Counted from the stretch's first letter, positions 34,633 to 45,280 are shown. The stretch: DNA of 64,000 nucleotides from Olsenella_K sp036454645 (GCA_036454645.1 JAZHSQ010000004.1:12926-76925), one strand, 5' to 3'. The notes: generated by a model from the sequence alone, not told the origin. Translations and numbers: made by a program.

Positions 34633-35007
34633 TCAGCCGAGCAGGGCCCTCGCGTACACCAAGACGCCCACGACGGCGGCGGCGATGGAGAGGACCCAGA
34701 CGGCAGCGGCCGCGATGTCCTTGGCGCGGCCGGCGAGGGGGTGGAACTCGGGCGAGACGAGGTCGACGACCGTCTCGATGGCGGTGTTCAAGAGCTCGGC
34801 GGAGATGACCGCGCCGCAGCAGACGACGATCGCGGCCCAGCCGACGAGGTCGACCCCGCAGACGAAGCCGAGCACGACGGCCACGACGCCCCCGGCGAGC
34901 ATGACCTTGATGTTCCTCTCCGTCCGAATCGCCGTGCGGAAGCCCTGTGCCGCGAAGAGGAAGCTGCGCCGGAAGGTCGGGTGGTTTTCCTTCTGGCCGG
35001 GTATCAT
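34633..35007 (-). CDS. dgkA: Diacylglycerol/undecaprenol kinase
   Basis: Small integral membrane kinase of 124 residues with three helices. The DgkA signature is present: FAAQGFRTAIRTERN near the start and EELLNTAIE-like ELLNTAIETVVDLVSP (~72-87) with Ala-Lys-Asp after it. In Gram-positive bacteria this family phosphorylates undecaprenol and recycles lipid carrier. It overlaps ybeY by 4 bases (ATGA) and lies upstream of era. Confidence 0.93.
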   Translation of the reverse strand: MIPGQKENHPTFRRSFLFAAQGFRTAIRTERNIKVMLAGGVVAVVLGFVCGVDLVGWAAIVVCCGAVISAELLNTAIETVVDLVSPEFHPLAGRAKDIAAAAVWVLSIAAAVVGVLVYARALLG

Positions 35008-35531
35008 GCGCCTTCAGCGTCCCTGTGCCTGGTCGTCGCCACGTGGCCGAGGCCGCCTCCGCCCAGCAGGCCGCGCACGAGCTCGTCCTCGCGAGCCTCC
35101 ATGACCTCGGCGTCCGCCTCCTCGACGTGGTCGTAGCCGAGCAGGTGGAGCATGCCGTGCACAAGCAGGAGCGTGAACTCCGCCGCGGGCGTGGTCCCGA
35201 AGCCCTCCGCCTGCCGCGCGATGTAGGCGGGCGCGAGCGCGATGTCGCCCAGCTCGCAGGGCTCGCCCTCCGCGAGGTCGGCATCGTCCAGGCGCTCGCA
35301 CTCGAGGGAGATCACGTCGGTCGCGCGGTCGACGCCGCGCCACTCGCGGTTAAGCTCGTGGATGCGCCCGTCGCCGACGACGGAGACGGAGACGAGGCAG
35401 GGGCGCCCGACCCCCTCCTCGGCGAGGACGTAGGCCACGGCGCGCCTGATCTCGTCGTCCGTGAGGGGCGCCTGCGCCCCGTCCTCGTGGCTGATGTCGA
35501 AGAGGTCCCCCGGCGCCGGACTCGTGCCCAT
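35004..35531 (-). CDS. ybeY: Endoribonuclease YbeY (rRNA maturation factor)
   Basis: Zinc-dependent endoribonuclease of 175 residues in 16S rRNA maturation and ribosome quality control. The metal-binding motif HGMLHLLGYDH (three His) is at ~125-135, and DRATDVISLE (~78) is the usual conserved loop. The start overlaps the phoH stop: ATG at 35531 shares a base with TGA; a GTG one codon upstream would give a GTGA overlap and is an equally possible start. An ~18-residue Gly/Pro/Asp-rich extension precedes the conserved part. Confidence 0.93.
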   Translation of the reverse strand: MGTSPAPGDLFDISHEDGAQAPLTDDEIRRAVAYVLAEEGVGRPCLVSVSVVGDGRIHELNREWRGVDRATDVISLECERLDDADLAEGEPCELGDIALAPAYIARQAEGFGTTPAAEFTLLLVHGMLHLLGYDHVEEADAEVMEAREDELVRGLLGGGGLGHVATTRHRDAEGA

Positions 35532-36511
35532 CACTGCTCCCTCCCCCTCCTGCGGCCCTGCCGCTCCTCTGCCTCCGCCTCATTGTATGCGTCGACGATG
35601 CGCGCCACGAGCGAGTGTCGCACGATGTCGTTCCTGTCCAGCGACACGAAGGCGACGTCCTCCACGCCGGCCAGCACGCGGCGGGCGTGCTCGAGGCCGT
35701 TCGCGCCGTGGACGTCGCGCTGCGAGACGTCGCCCGTGACCACGAACCTGCTCTGGAAGCCCAGGCGGGTGAGGAACATCTTCATCTGCTCGGGCGTCGT
35801 GTTCTGCGCCTCGTCGAGGATCACGAAGGCGTCGTTGAAGGTGCGCCCGCGCATGAAGGCGAGCGGGGCGATCTCTATCACGCCCTGCTCGATGAGCTCG
35901 TTGCCCCGCTCGCGGTCCGTCATGTCGAACAGCGCGTCGTAGAGGGGCCGCACGTAGGGGTCGAGCTTCTCCTCCAGGGTGCCGGGCAGGTAGCCGAGCG
36001 ACTCCCCCGCCTCCACGACGGGCCTGGCCAGCACGATCCGGCCGACCTCGCGGCGCTTGAGGGCGGCCACGGCCATTGCCATGGCGAGGTAGGTCTTGCC
36101 GGTGCCCGCAGGCCCCTCGCCGAACGTTATCATGTTCGACCGCATGGCGTCTATGTAGCGGCGCTGGCCGGGTGTCTTGGGCCTGATGGCGCGCCCGCGG
36201 TAGGTGAGGATGATGTCGTCCGGCACGCGGGCCATCTGCTCTGCCCCGTGCGAGACCTGCCCCACGATGAGGTCCACGTCGGCGTCCGAGGGCGTCTCCC
36301 CGGACTCCACGAGGCCGATCAGGCGCGAGAAGACCGTCGTGGCCTCCGCGACCGCCTCGGCAGGGCCGGTGACGGACACCTGGTTGCCCCGGACGCAGAT
36401 CATGGCGTCGGACTTGTCCTCTATCCGACGGAGCAGCGCGTCGGCCGGCCCCATCAGGGCCGTGGGGTCCACCGAGTCGGGGATGGTGAGACGGATGTTG
36501 GTCGGCTCCAT
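35531..36511 (-). CDS. phoH: PhoH-family ATPase
   Basis: Cytoplasmic P-loop ATPase of 326 residues, probably an RNA helicase or nuclease partner of YbeY. An N-terminal KH-like region (~1-100) is followed by the PhoH ATPase with Walker A GPAGTGKTYLAMAMA (~139-153), the segment IVLARPVVEAGESLGYLPG and Walker B FVILDEAQN (~229-237). ATG 36511 has AGGAGG. It is translationally joined to ybeY downstream. A large hairpin lies upstream (36533-36570), separating it from mtaB. Confidence 0.93.
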   Translation of the reverse strand: MEPTNIRLTIPDSVDPTALMGPADALLRRIEDKSDAMICVRGNQVSVTGPAEAVAEATTVFSRLIGLVESGETPSDADVDLIVGQVSHGAEQMARVPDDIILTYRGRAIRPKTPGQRRYIDAMRSNMITFGEGPAGTGKTYLAMAMAVAALKRREVGRIVLARPVVEAGESLGYLPGTLEEKLDPYVRPLYDALFDMTDRERGNELIEQGVIEIAPLAFMRGRTFNDAFVILDEAQNTTPEQMKMFLTRLGFQSRFVVTGDVSQRDVHGANGLEHARRVLAGVEDVAFVSLDRNDIVRHSLVARIVDAYNEAEAEERQGRRRGREQ

Positions 36512-36532
36512 GCTCCTCCTGGCCTCTTTCTG

Positions 36533-36570
36533 CCCGCCACTGGGCGCGCCGGGGCGCGCCCAGTGGCGGG
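36533..36570. repeat. 18-bp perfect inverted repeat between mtaB and phoH
   Basis: 36533-36550 is the exact reverse complement of 36553-36570, with only two bases between the arms. In the minus-strand transcript it forms a very stable hairpin 5 bases after the mtaB stop and 22 bases before the phoH start. No T-tract follows it, so it may be a processing or stability element rather than a simple terminator. Confidence 0.7.
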
Positions 36571-36574
36571 CGTC

Positions 36575-37888
36575 CTAGCTCGATGATAGGGCACTTGCGC
36601 CGTCCTGTCGCACGGCCTCGCCCACCAGGGTGCCGTCGTCGAGGGAGCGCACCATCCTCGCGCGCACCACGCCGCCCACGGCCGCGCGAGGGTCGACGAC
36701 GACGTCGAAGAGGCCGCCCGAGACGCCCCTGCCGGGGTACTCGACGATCACGTCGTCCACCTCGCCCACGTGCAGCTGCGCCTCGGCCGCGCGCATCCGG
36801 GCGGCGAGGTCGCGCACGCGGCGGCTCCGCTCCGCCATGACCTGCGGCGCGACCTGCCCCGGGGCGTCCGCCGCCGGGGTGCCGGGGCGCCGGGAGTAGC
36901 GGAAGACGTGCATCTTGGCGAACGACATCTCGCGGCAGAAGGCGTATGACTCCTCGAACTCCTCGTCCGTCTCGCCCGGGAAGCCCACGATGAGGTCGGT
37001 CCCGAGCGCCACGCCGGGCATGGCCGCGCGGCTGAGCTCGCAGACGCGCCGGAAGGCGGCCGCGTCGTAGACGCGCCCCATCCGCCTCAGCGTGGCGTCG
37101 CAGCCGGACTGGAGGCAGACGTGCAGGAAGGGGGCCACGCGGCCGCCGGAGGAGGCCATGGTGGAGAGGAGCTCCTCGGTGACGTCGGGCGGCTCGATCG
37201 ACGAGAGGCGCACGCGCTCGACGGGGGTCTCGCGCAGGAGGAGCGAAAGGAGCCGCGGGAGGCCGACCTCGCGGCCCCGTGCGTCCTCCGAGGAGTAGCG
37301 CCCGAGGTTGATGCCAGTGAGCACGACCTCGTGCGCGCCGCGCTCGCAGGCCTCGCGCACGGCCCCCACAACCCTGGCGGCGGGAAGCGAGCGGCCGGCG
37401 CCGCGCGCCTTCCACACGATGCAGTAGGTGCAGCGGTTGTCGCAGCCGTCCTGGACCTTGATGCCGGGCCGCGAGCGGCCGGTCGGCGTGGGCGAGCCCG
37501 CGATCACGCCCGCGTCGGAGACGGCGCCGGCGCCGAGGCCGAGCGCCTCGAGGGCGCGAGCGGCCACGAGTGGCTTGTCCTTCTCCACCAGGACGTTGGG
37601 GGCGAGCGAGGAGAGCTCGTCCGCGAAGAGGCTCGCGACGCAGCCCGTGGCGACCACGAGCGGCGCCTTGGGGAGGCGCGCCGCGTGGCGGATCACCTTG
37701 CGCGTCTTGGTCTCGGCCTCGCCGGTCACGGCGCAGGTGTTGACCACGACGAGGTCGGCCTCCTCCTGGGGGACCAGCCTGAGCCCGGCGCGCTCGAGCG
37801 CCTCGGCGATGAGGTCCGTCTCGACGCGGTTGACGCGACAGCCCAGGTTCACGACGGCGAACCCGGGCGCCCCGGCCGCGGCGCTCAC
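36575..37888 (-). CDS. mtaB: tRNA t6A37 methylthiotransferase MtaB
   Basis: Radical SAM enzyme of 437 residues that converts t6A37 to ms2t6A37 in tRNAs reading ANN codons. The N-terminal domain starts FAVVNLGCRVNRVETD with further Cys in VVNTCAVTGEAE and ATGCVAS. The radical SAM motif CDNRCTYC is at ~152-159, and a C-terminal TRAM-like region follows. The GCRVN motif is the MtaB subgroup marker. GTG 37888 forms a GTGA overlap with the dnaJ stop and is preceded by GGAAGGAAGAA. The same dnaJ-mtaB vicinity occurs in Bacillus. Confidence 0.93.
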   Translation of the reverse strand: MSAAAGAPGFAVVNLGCRVNRVETDLIAEALERAGLRLVPQEEADLVVVNTCAVTGEAETKTRKVIRHAARLPKAPLVVATGCVASLFADELSSLAPNVLVEKDKPLVAARALEALGLGAGAVSDAGVIAGSPTPTGRSRPGIKVQDGCDNRCTYCIVWKARGAGRSLPAARVVGAVREACERGAHEVVLTGINLGRYSSEDARGREVGLPRLLSLLLRETPVERVRLSSIEPPDVTEELLSTMASSGGRVAPFLHVCLQSGCDATLRRMGRVYDAAAFRRVCELSRAAMPGVALGTDLIVGFPGETDEEFEESYAFCREMSFAKMHVFRYSRRPGTPAADAPGQVAPQVMAERSRRVRDLAARMRAAEAQLHVGEVDDVIVEYPGRGVSGGLFDVVVDPRAAVGGVVRARMVRSLDDGTLVGEAVRQDGASALSSS

Positions 37889-39159
37889 TTCTTCCTTCCG
37901 TGGAAGGGCGAGCGCTTCTGCCTCCTGCCGGCGTGCGGGCGGGCCTCCCCGTCCGCGGCGTCGTGCGCGCCGGCCGACGCGCACGCGGCCTCGCCCTTGC
38001 CCTCGGCTGCCGCCCCCTGGGCCGCGCCCTTGGCGGCGCCCGCGGGGGACTCCGCCCCCTCGCGCTCCCCGCCCTCGGGATGCATGACGGAGGCGACGGC
38101 GCGCACGTGCTCGAGCAGGCCCTCGCTCAGGTTGGTGGGGGTCACCACGCGGACGACGGCGAAGAGGTTGCCGCGCGCGTGGGAGTTGAGCCTCGGCATG
38201 CCCTTGCCCTCGACCCTCACCTGCTGGCCGAACTGGCAACCCGCGGGCACGTCCACGACGACCCTCTCGTCCGCCAGGATGCCGTCTACCTCGACCCTCG
38301 TGCCGAGGATGGCCTCGAGGGAGTCGACGCTCACCTCGCAGAACAGGTCGTCGCCCTGGCGCTCGAAGCGCTCGCTCTCGGCGACCTTGATGGAGACGAC
38401 GAGGTCGCCGCTCGCGTCGCCGCGCACGCCCGCCTCGCCGAAGCCCCGCAGGCGGATCGTCTGGCCGGAGTGGACGCCGGCGGGGACCTCGACCTTCACG
38501 GTCTCGTGGGAGGGGGTCCTGCCCTGTCCGTCGCAGGTCTCGCAGGGCTTGTCGACGACCTTGCCCGTGCCGTGGCAGGTCGGGCAGGTCGACTGGGTCT
38601 GCATCTGCCCGAAGATCGTGCGCTGGACCTCCACCACGCGCCCGGTGCCGTGGCAGCGCTCGCAGGTCTTCTCCTTGCCGCCCTCGGCCACGCCCGTGCC
38701 GTTGCAGTCGTCGCAGGGGGCGAGGCGGTCGTAGGCGATGGTCTTGGTGCAGCCGGAGGCAGCCTCCTCGAGGGTGATCGCCATGGTGATGCCCATGTCG
38801 CGCCCGCGCGTGCGCGCCGCGCGCCCGGCGCCCTGCGACCTGCCGCCGCCGAAGAAGGAGTCGAAGATGTCGTTGATGCCGAAGCCGCCGCCGTTGAAGA
38901 TGTCCGACATGTCCACGTAGTCGGAGCCGAAGCCGCCCGGGCCGTCGGGGTTGCCGTACTGGTCGTAGTTGGCGCGCTTGCGCTCGTCGGAGAGGACCGA
39001 GTAGGCCTCGTTGACCTCCTTGAAGCGCTCCTCCGCGTCCGGCTCCTTGTTCACGTCGGGGTGGAGCTGGCGCGCCAGCTTGAGGAAGGCGCGCTTGATC
39101 GTCCTCTGGTCGGCATCCCTCGAAACGCCGAGAACCTCGTAATAGTCCTTGTCTGCCAC
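37885..39159 (-). CDS. dnaJ: Chaperone protein DnaJ
   Basis: Hsp40 co-chaperone of 424 residues, type I. The J domain has HPDVNK (~33-38) after DYYEVLGVSRDADQ. A Gly/Phe-rich stretch follows (~75-105). Four zinc-finger repeats are present (CDDCNGTG, CERCHGTG, CPTCHGTG, CETCDGQG, ~148-213) and a complete substrate-binding C-terminal domain. The last ~60 residues are Ala/Gly/Glu- and then Lys/Arg-rich, a non-conserved tail. GTG 39159 gives the usual MADKDYYEVLG start; a TTG three codons earlier is the alternative. DnaK and GrpE are not in the window. Confidence 0.94.
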   Translation of the reverse strand: MADKDYYEVLGVSRDADQRTIKRAFLKLARQLHPDVNKEPDAEERFKEVNEAYSVLSDERKRANYDQYGNPDGPGGFGSDYVDMSDIFNGGGFGINDIFDSFFGGGRSQGAGRAARTRGRDMGITMAITLEEAASGCTKTIAYDRLAPCDDCNGTGVAEGGKEKTCERCHGTGRVVEVQRTIFGQMQTQSTCPTCHGTGKVVDKPCETCDGQGRTPSHETVKVEVPAGVHSGQTIRLRGFGEAGVRGDASGDLVVSIKVAESERFERQGDDLFCEVSVDSLEAILGTRVEVDGILADERVVVDVPAGCQFGQQVRVEGKGMPRLNSHARGNLFAVVRVVTPTNLSEGLLEHVRAVASVMHPEGGEREGAESPAGAAKGAAQGAAAEGKGEAACASAGAHDAADGEARPHAGRRQKRSPFHGRKK

Positions 39160-39364
39160 TCTTACCAATCCCTCGAGATAGCCATGCGCTGGCTCAGCCT
39201 AACCTTCTGCTGCCCTTCGGCAACCTCTTACTACCCCAAACGCCCGCGGGGGAAACCCCGGCGCCCCGATCCCAGGAAACGCACGGGAGCGCCACGCCGC
39301 GCGACGGCGGGGCCACGGGGCGGCCCGGCAGCCGCCACGGCCCCGTCGAGCACGCCCCGACGCG

Positions 39365-40510
39365 TCACGCGTTGAGGCCGCCCGACGCCTGGGAGGCGCG
39401 CGGCGCGGCGGTGAGCGCGGACGTGGAGCAGGAGCTCATGAGGAGGAAGAGCAGGGCGATGACCAGGCCGATCAGGAAGCCGCTGCGCATCGCGTACCAC
39501 GCGTTCCTCCACCAGCGCCGGCTCTTGTGCGTGACGCCGTCCTGACAGGCTATGAGCACGCCCACCGCGATGAAGACGAGGTCCACGACGGGGACGCCGC
39601 CGCCGAGCCCCATTGCGAGCGAGACGAGCGAGACGATCGTGAAGGGCAGGAAGAAGCCCACGATCTCGAGGCCGATCGCCTGCCCCTGGGTCACGCGCTC
39701 GCTCGGGACGCCGACCCTGCAGACGAAGTCGCCCGACTCCTTGCCGTTGGTGCCGGCGTTGCCCATGCCCTTGACGCGGACCTCGTCGCCGTCGTGCGAG
39801 CCGGCGGGGATGTCCACCACGACCTCGCTCGCGGTGAGGACGCGCCCGGAGCCGCCGCAGGAGGTGCAGGGGTCCTCCACCACCTGGCCGGAGCCCTCGC
39901 ACTCGGGGCACTCGACCTCGATGACGCCGAAGCCGAAGATCCCGGAGAGGTCGACGTGCATGCGGCCGGTGCCTCCGCAGGTGGGGCAGGTGACGGGCCG
40001 CGCGTGCTCGACGGAGCCCGAGCCGTGGCAGACGTCGCACGTCGCGTAGCGCTGGAAGGTGACGCCGCGCCTCGTGCCGGAGCGCGCCTCCTCGTCCGAG
40101 AGGTCCACGGAGTAGGCGACGTCCTTGCCCGCCCGCGGGTTGTAGGCGCGCGAGCGCCTGGTCGTGGTGCGGAAGCCGCCCCCGCCGAAGGGGAAGCCGC
40201 CGAACCCGGCGAAGGGGTCGCCGTAGCCGCCCGGGTACCCGCCGGCGTAGCCCGGCTGCGAGCCGCCCGCGGCCCCCTGGAAGGGGACGCCGGAGCGCAT
40301 GGCGTCGTAGCGCTTGCGCTTGTCCTCGTCGGACAGGACTGCGTAGGCCTCGGAGACCTCCTTGAAGCGCTCCTCGGCGTCCGGCGCCTTGTTGACGTCG
40401 GGGTGGAGCTTGCGCGCCTTCTGCTGGAAGGCGCGCCGGATCTCGTCCGTCGACGCGTTCTCGTCCACGCCGAGTATGGCGTAGTAGTCCTTCTCGTTCA
40501 TCGCCGCCAT
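39365..40510 (-). CDS. DnaJ-like protein with C-terminal membrane segments
   Basis: A 381-residue J-domain protein. J domain (~1-68) with HPDVNK. A Gly/Phe-rich linker (~75-115) follows. Four zinc-finger repeats (CDVCHGSG, CPTCGGTG, CPECEGSG, CTSCGGSG, ~158-220) and one beta substrate-binding half (~220-270) follow. Where DnaJ normally has its second substrate-binding and dimerisation half, this protein has three hydrophobic segments (~273-315 and ~345-365), the last ending in SSCS. So it is a DnaJ anchored in the membrane. ATG 40510 has a GGGGG site. It lies upstream of dnaJ and is separated from it by ~200 bp. It may deliver membrane or secreted clients to DnaK. Confidence 0.85.
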   Translation of the reverse strand: MAAMNEKDYYAILGVDENASTDEIRRAFQQKARKLHPDVNKAPDAEERFKEVSEAYAVLSDEDKRKRYDAMRSGVPFQGAAGGSQPGYAGGYPGGYGDPFAGFGGFPFGGGGFRTTTRRSRAYNPRAGKDVAYSVDLSDEEARSGTRRGVTFQRYATCDVCHGSGSVEHARPVTCPTCGGTGRMHVDLSGIFGFGVIEVECPECEGSGQVVEDPCTSCGGSGRVLTASEVVVDIPAGSHDGDEVRVKGMGNAGTNGKESGDFVCRVGVPSERVTQGQAIGLEIVGFFLPFTIVSLVSLAMGLGGGVPVVDLVFIAVGVLIACQDGVTHKSRRWWRNAWYAMRSGFLIGLVIALLFLLMSSCSTSALTAAPRASQASGGLNA

Positions 40511-40559
40511 GGCACATCCCCCTACCCGCGCGCCACGGCGCACGGCCACGACCTTCCTG

Positions 40560-41828
40560 TCAGCAGTGAATCTCGTCTATCGTACCCTCGGCGAGCTCCC
40601 AGCAAGCCCCGAAGAGCTCGTTTCCAAGAAGCCACCCCGATTCGGTGGGCGCGAGCCCGCCCCCCGCGGTCTCCCGCGCGAGGCCGCGCGCCAGCACGCC
40701 CTCGGCCATCGCGTCCACCCGGTCACGCCCCAGGGCGCAGCGGGCGTGCTCGAGCAGGGCCGGCCCCACGCCCGAGGAGAGCCTGAAGCCGAGCATGAGG
40801 TCCTCCGCAGCGGCCTGCCCCTCGTCGAGGAGCTCGAGGTCCCAGTGGCGCTCCGCCAGGGAGGGCCTCGCCGCAAGCTGGTCGCGGCCGTCCGCCACCG
40901 TGAGCCTCACGCGGCTCGCGCCCGCCGGCAGCGCGGGCAGAGACGTCGCCACGCGGCGCAGCCGCTCGTAGCCCTCGCGGGCGAGCATGGAGGAGGCGTG
41001 GGTGCCGAGCCCCAGGTAGGGCCTGCCGGTCCAGTAGGCGACGTTGTGCTCGCAGCTCCTCCCCGGCCTCGCGTAGCTCGCGACCTCGTAGCGCGCGAGG
41101 CCCGCGCGGCCGAGGAGCTCCTCGGCGCGCTCCATGCGCCGGGCCTGCACGTCGGGGTCGTTCCACGCGACCGGGGCGTCGCCGTAGCGCCGCCAGAGGG
41201 CCGTGCCCTCCTCGATTGCGAGGGGGTAGACGCTCACGTGCCCGACGCCGAGGCCGAGGGCACCCTCGAGGGTCTCGTCCCAGCTCGCGTCCGTCTGCCG
41301 GGGCGTCGCGCACATGAGGTCGACGGAGACGTCGAGGCCGGACGCCACGGCGGCGGCCACGCGCTCGCGGGCGAGCGCGGCGTCGTGCACCCGGCCGAGG
41401 GCGCGGAGCTCCTCGTCGACGAGGCTCTGCACGCCGACGGAGAGCCTCGTGCAGCCGGCAGTGCGCACCCCCTCCGCCAGGGCGTCCGTGAGGGACTCGG
41501 GGTTTGCCTCGCAGGTGAGCTCGGAGACGGGCGCCCGGCGCGCGACGGCGGAGACGAGCCTGGGCAGGAGGCGCTCCCCCAGGAGCGACGGGGTGCCCCC
41601 GCCCACGTAGGCGGTCGCGCAGCGCGCGAGCAGCCCCGCCGAGGCCGCCTCCTCCACCTCGAGCTCCAGGGCCGCCTCGTAGGCGCCCATGAGCGGGTCT
41701 GCGCGCCGCGTCTCCCAGGAGGCGAAGTCGCAGTAGGCGCACTTGCGCACGCAGAACGGCACGTGCAGGTAGAGGGCGCTGGCGCCGCGCTCGTGGAGGC
41801 GCGGCTCCCAGCCGGCGGCGCTAGGCAC
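40560..41828 (-). CDS. hemW: Radical SAM heme chaperone HemW (HemN-like)
   Basis: A 422-residue protein of the HemN/HemW family. The radical SAM motif CVRKCAYC (~24-31) sits after SALYLHVPFC, and GGGTPSLL (~70) and EANPESLT are typical. HemW inserts heme into respiratory proteins; true oxygen-independent coproporphyrinogen dehydrogenase activity is less likely. I chose GTG 41828, whose 5' bases overlap a TAG at 41821-41823 in the next frame. As printed, the frame is open upstream through dus because of a G/C homopolymer run at 41864-41901. lepA-hemW adjacency is usual, with dus inserted here. Confidence 0.88.
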   Translation of the reverse strand: MPSAAGWEPRLHERGASALYLHVPFCVRKCAYCDFASWETRRADPLMGAYEAALELEVEEAASAGLLARCATAYVGGGTPSLLGERLLPRLVSAVARRAPVSELTCEANPESLTDALAEGVRTAGCTRLSVGVQSLVDEELRALGRVHDAALARERVAAAVASGLDVSVDLMCATPRQTDASWDETLEGALGLGVGHVSVYPLAIEEGTALWRRYGDAPVAWNDPDVQARRMERAEELLGRAGLARYEVASYARPGRSCEHNVAYWTGRPYLGLGTHASSMLAREGYERLRRVATSLPALPAGASRVRLTVADGRDQLAARPSLAERHWDLELLDEGQAAAEDLMLGFRLSSGVGPALLEHARCALGRDRVDAMAEGVLARGLARETAGGGLAPTESGWLLGNELFGACWELAEGTIDEIHC

Positions 41829-43021
41829 GCTGCTCCCCCTCGGGCGCGGGGCGGGCGCCCCGGCCCCCCCCGGGGGGCCCGGGGGGGGGGCCCCCCCCCC
41901 CGCGGCCAGGGAGGCACGCAGGGCCGAGACGAGCTCGAGGTAGTCCTCGACCGTCCGGCAGCGCATCGCGCGGTCGCGCCACTCGGAGGCGTTGGGCATG
42001 CCCTTGAGGAACCAGCCCGCCGAGCTCCGGGCGCGCGCGAGGTGGGCGCCCGTCGCCTCCAGCAGCAGCACGTGGCAGGCGAGCGCGGAGAGGCGCTGCT
42101 CCGTGGTGGGGGCGACCTCGGGCTCGCCGGCGAGCAGGCGGCGCGCGTTGGAGAAGACCCACGGGTCGCCGTAGGTGCCGCGCGCGACCATCACGGCGCA
42201 CGCGCCCGTCTCGCGCCTGATCCTGACGGCGGCCGAGGCGTCGCGCACGTCGCCGGAGGCTATCACGGGGACGTCCACGGCGTCCACGACCCGCCTCACG
42301 GTCCCCCAGTCGGCCTCGCCGCGGTAGAGCTGGGTCGCGGTGCGCCCGTGCACGGCGACGGCCGAGGCGCCGGCGTCGGCCATGGCGCGGGCGAACTCGG
42401 GCGCGACCTCCGGCCCGGCGCTGGTGCGGGCCTTGCGAATCTTGCAGGTCACGGGCACGTCCGCCTCTGCGAGGCAGGCGCGCACGATCCTCGCGGCGAG
42501 GGCGGGGTCATCGAGGAGGGCCGAGCCCTCCCCCTTGCGCGTCACCTTGGGAACGGGGCAGGCCATGTTTATGTCGACGAGCACGAGCCTCTCGCCCAGG
42601 CGCTCCTGCACGGCGGCCACGGCCTCCTGGAACTGCTCGGGCCTCGAGCCGAAGAGCTGGACCGCGAGGTCGGGCTCAGGGTCCCGGGGGCAGGCGAGCT
42701 CCCAGGTCTTCTCGCCCCCGTAGTGCAGGCCGGCGACGGAGACCATCTCCGAGTAGGCCAGCGCGGCGCCGCCGGCGCGGGCGAGCAGCCGGTAGGCCGC
42801 GTCGCTCACGCCCGCCATCGGCGCCATGAGGAAGGGGTTGGCCGCGAGGCGCTCGGCGAGGGTGCCCCCGCGCGGGAAGGGCGCGATCCGTGGCGAGAGC
42901 CCGGCGCGCGGGGCCCACTCCTCGAGCACCTCGGCAGCGCGGCTGGGGGCGAGGCCCCCCTCGGCGGCGCCGGCGCCCTCCGCGCCTGACCCCCGCAGGG
43001 CGCCCCCCTCATCGGCGGCGC

Positions 43022-43025
<4 letters not shown>
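41821..43025 (-). CDS. tRNA-dihydrouridine synthase (DusB-type), 3' end disturbed
   Basis: Flavoenzyme that reduces uridine to dihydrouridine in tRNA. The FMN barrel is visible: NPFLMAPMAGVSDAAYR, DINMACPVPKVTRKGEGSALL with the catalytic Cys, VHGRTATQLY, VIASGDV and MVARGTYGDPW. GTG 43025 overlaps the lepA stop (GTGA). The core ends near SALRASLAAGG. The natural stop is probably the TAG at 41821-41823, but the given reading frame does not reach it: 43025 to 41821 is 1205 bases, not a multiple of three. A homopolymer error at 41864-41901 is the likely cause. As printed, the frame runs on into hemW to give an 821-residue fusion. Confidence 0.8.
41864..41901. repeat. Run of G and C homopolymers (C8-G6-C3-G10-C11)
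   Basis: Inside the dus end the sequence is a series of C and G runs of 8, 6, 3, 10 and 11 bases that form an almost perfect palindrome. Nothing else in the window is like it. It is likely either a hard-to-sequence slippage hotspot or an assembly error, and it determines whether dus and hemW are in one frame. Confidence 0.85.
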
Positions 43026-44833
<1,808 letters not shown>

Positions 44834-44864
44834 GGGCCGGATGATACCCCTTTTCCGCCCCACC

Positions 44865-44873
44865 TGCTATACT
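44865..44873 (+). promoter_or_regulatory. Extended -10 promoter element of rpsT
   Basis: TGCTATACT, a near-consensus TGn-extended -10, lies about 65 bases upstream of the rpsT start, between lepA and rpsT. The -35 is poor, as with the similar elements before lexA and rpsO. Confidence 0.55.
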
Positions 44874-44939
44874 TTCGCCTTGCCCTCAACTGTGTCTCAG
44901 CATAGAGGCCTCACTGGAAATCTTTGAAAGGAACCGCAA

Positions 44940-45203
44940 GTGGCAAACATCAAGTCTCAGAAGAAGCGCATCCTCACCGCCGAGAAGGCCCGCGTCCGCA
45001 ACCGCGCGGTCCGCTCCGAGCTCAAGACGGCCGTCAAGGACGTCCGCAAGGCCGTCGAGGCCGGCGACGCTGAGGCCGCGCAGACCGCCGCCAACAAGGC
45101 CGGCCGCCTGCTCGACAAGGCTGCCTCCAAGGGCATCATCCACAAGAACCAGGCCGCCGACCGCAAGAGCGGCGTCCAGAAGCTCGTGAACACCCTCAAG
45201 TAG
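44940..45203 (+). CDS. rpsT: 30S ribosomal protein S20
   Basis: A small basic ribosomal protein of 87 residues: MANIKSQKKRILTAEKARVRNR followed by KTAVKDVRKAVEAGD, and ends NKAGRLLDKAASKGIIHKNQA, the S20 pattern. GTG at 44940 has GAAAGGA ahead. It is the only plus-strand gene between 9.2 and 63.6 kb. An intrinsic terminator follows at 45251-45280. Confidence 0.97.
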   Translation: MANIKSQKKRILTAEKARVRNRAVRSELKTAVKDVRKAVEAGDAEAAQTAANKAGRLLDKAASKGIIHKNQAADRKSGVQKLVNTLK

Positions 45204-45250
45204 GCAGGCGCGTCAGCTAGACTCTTCTGAGCGGATATTTCTGGTGAGTG

Positions 45251-45280
45251 GGACCCGGGGTGCTGCCCGGGTCCTTTTCT
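45251..45280 (+). terminator. Intrinsic terminator of rpsT
   Basis: A 9-bp perfect stem (45251-45259 with 45266-45274) and then TTTTCTT. It lies 48 bases after the rpsT stop. Confidence 0.9.

Noticed and set aside
39169..39364. CIRCE or HAIR heat-shock operator before dnaJ
   Set aside because: Neither inverted repeat is present; only an imperfect GC hairpin near 39311-39347 was seen.
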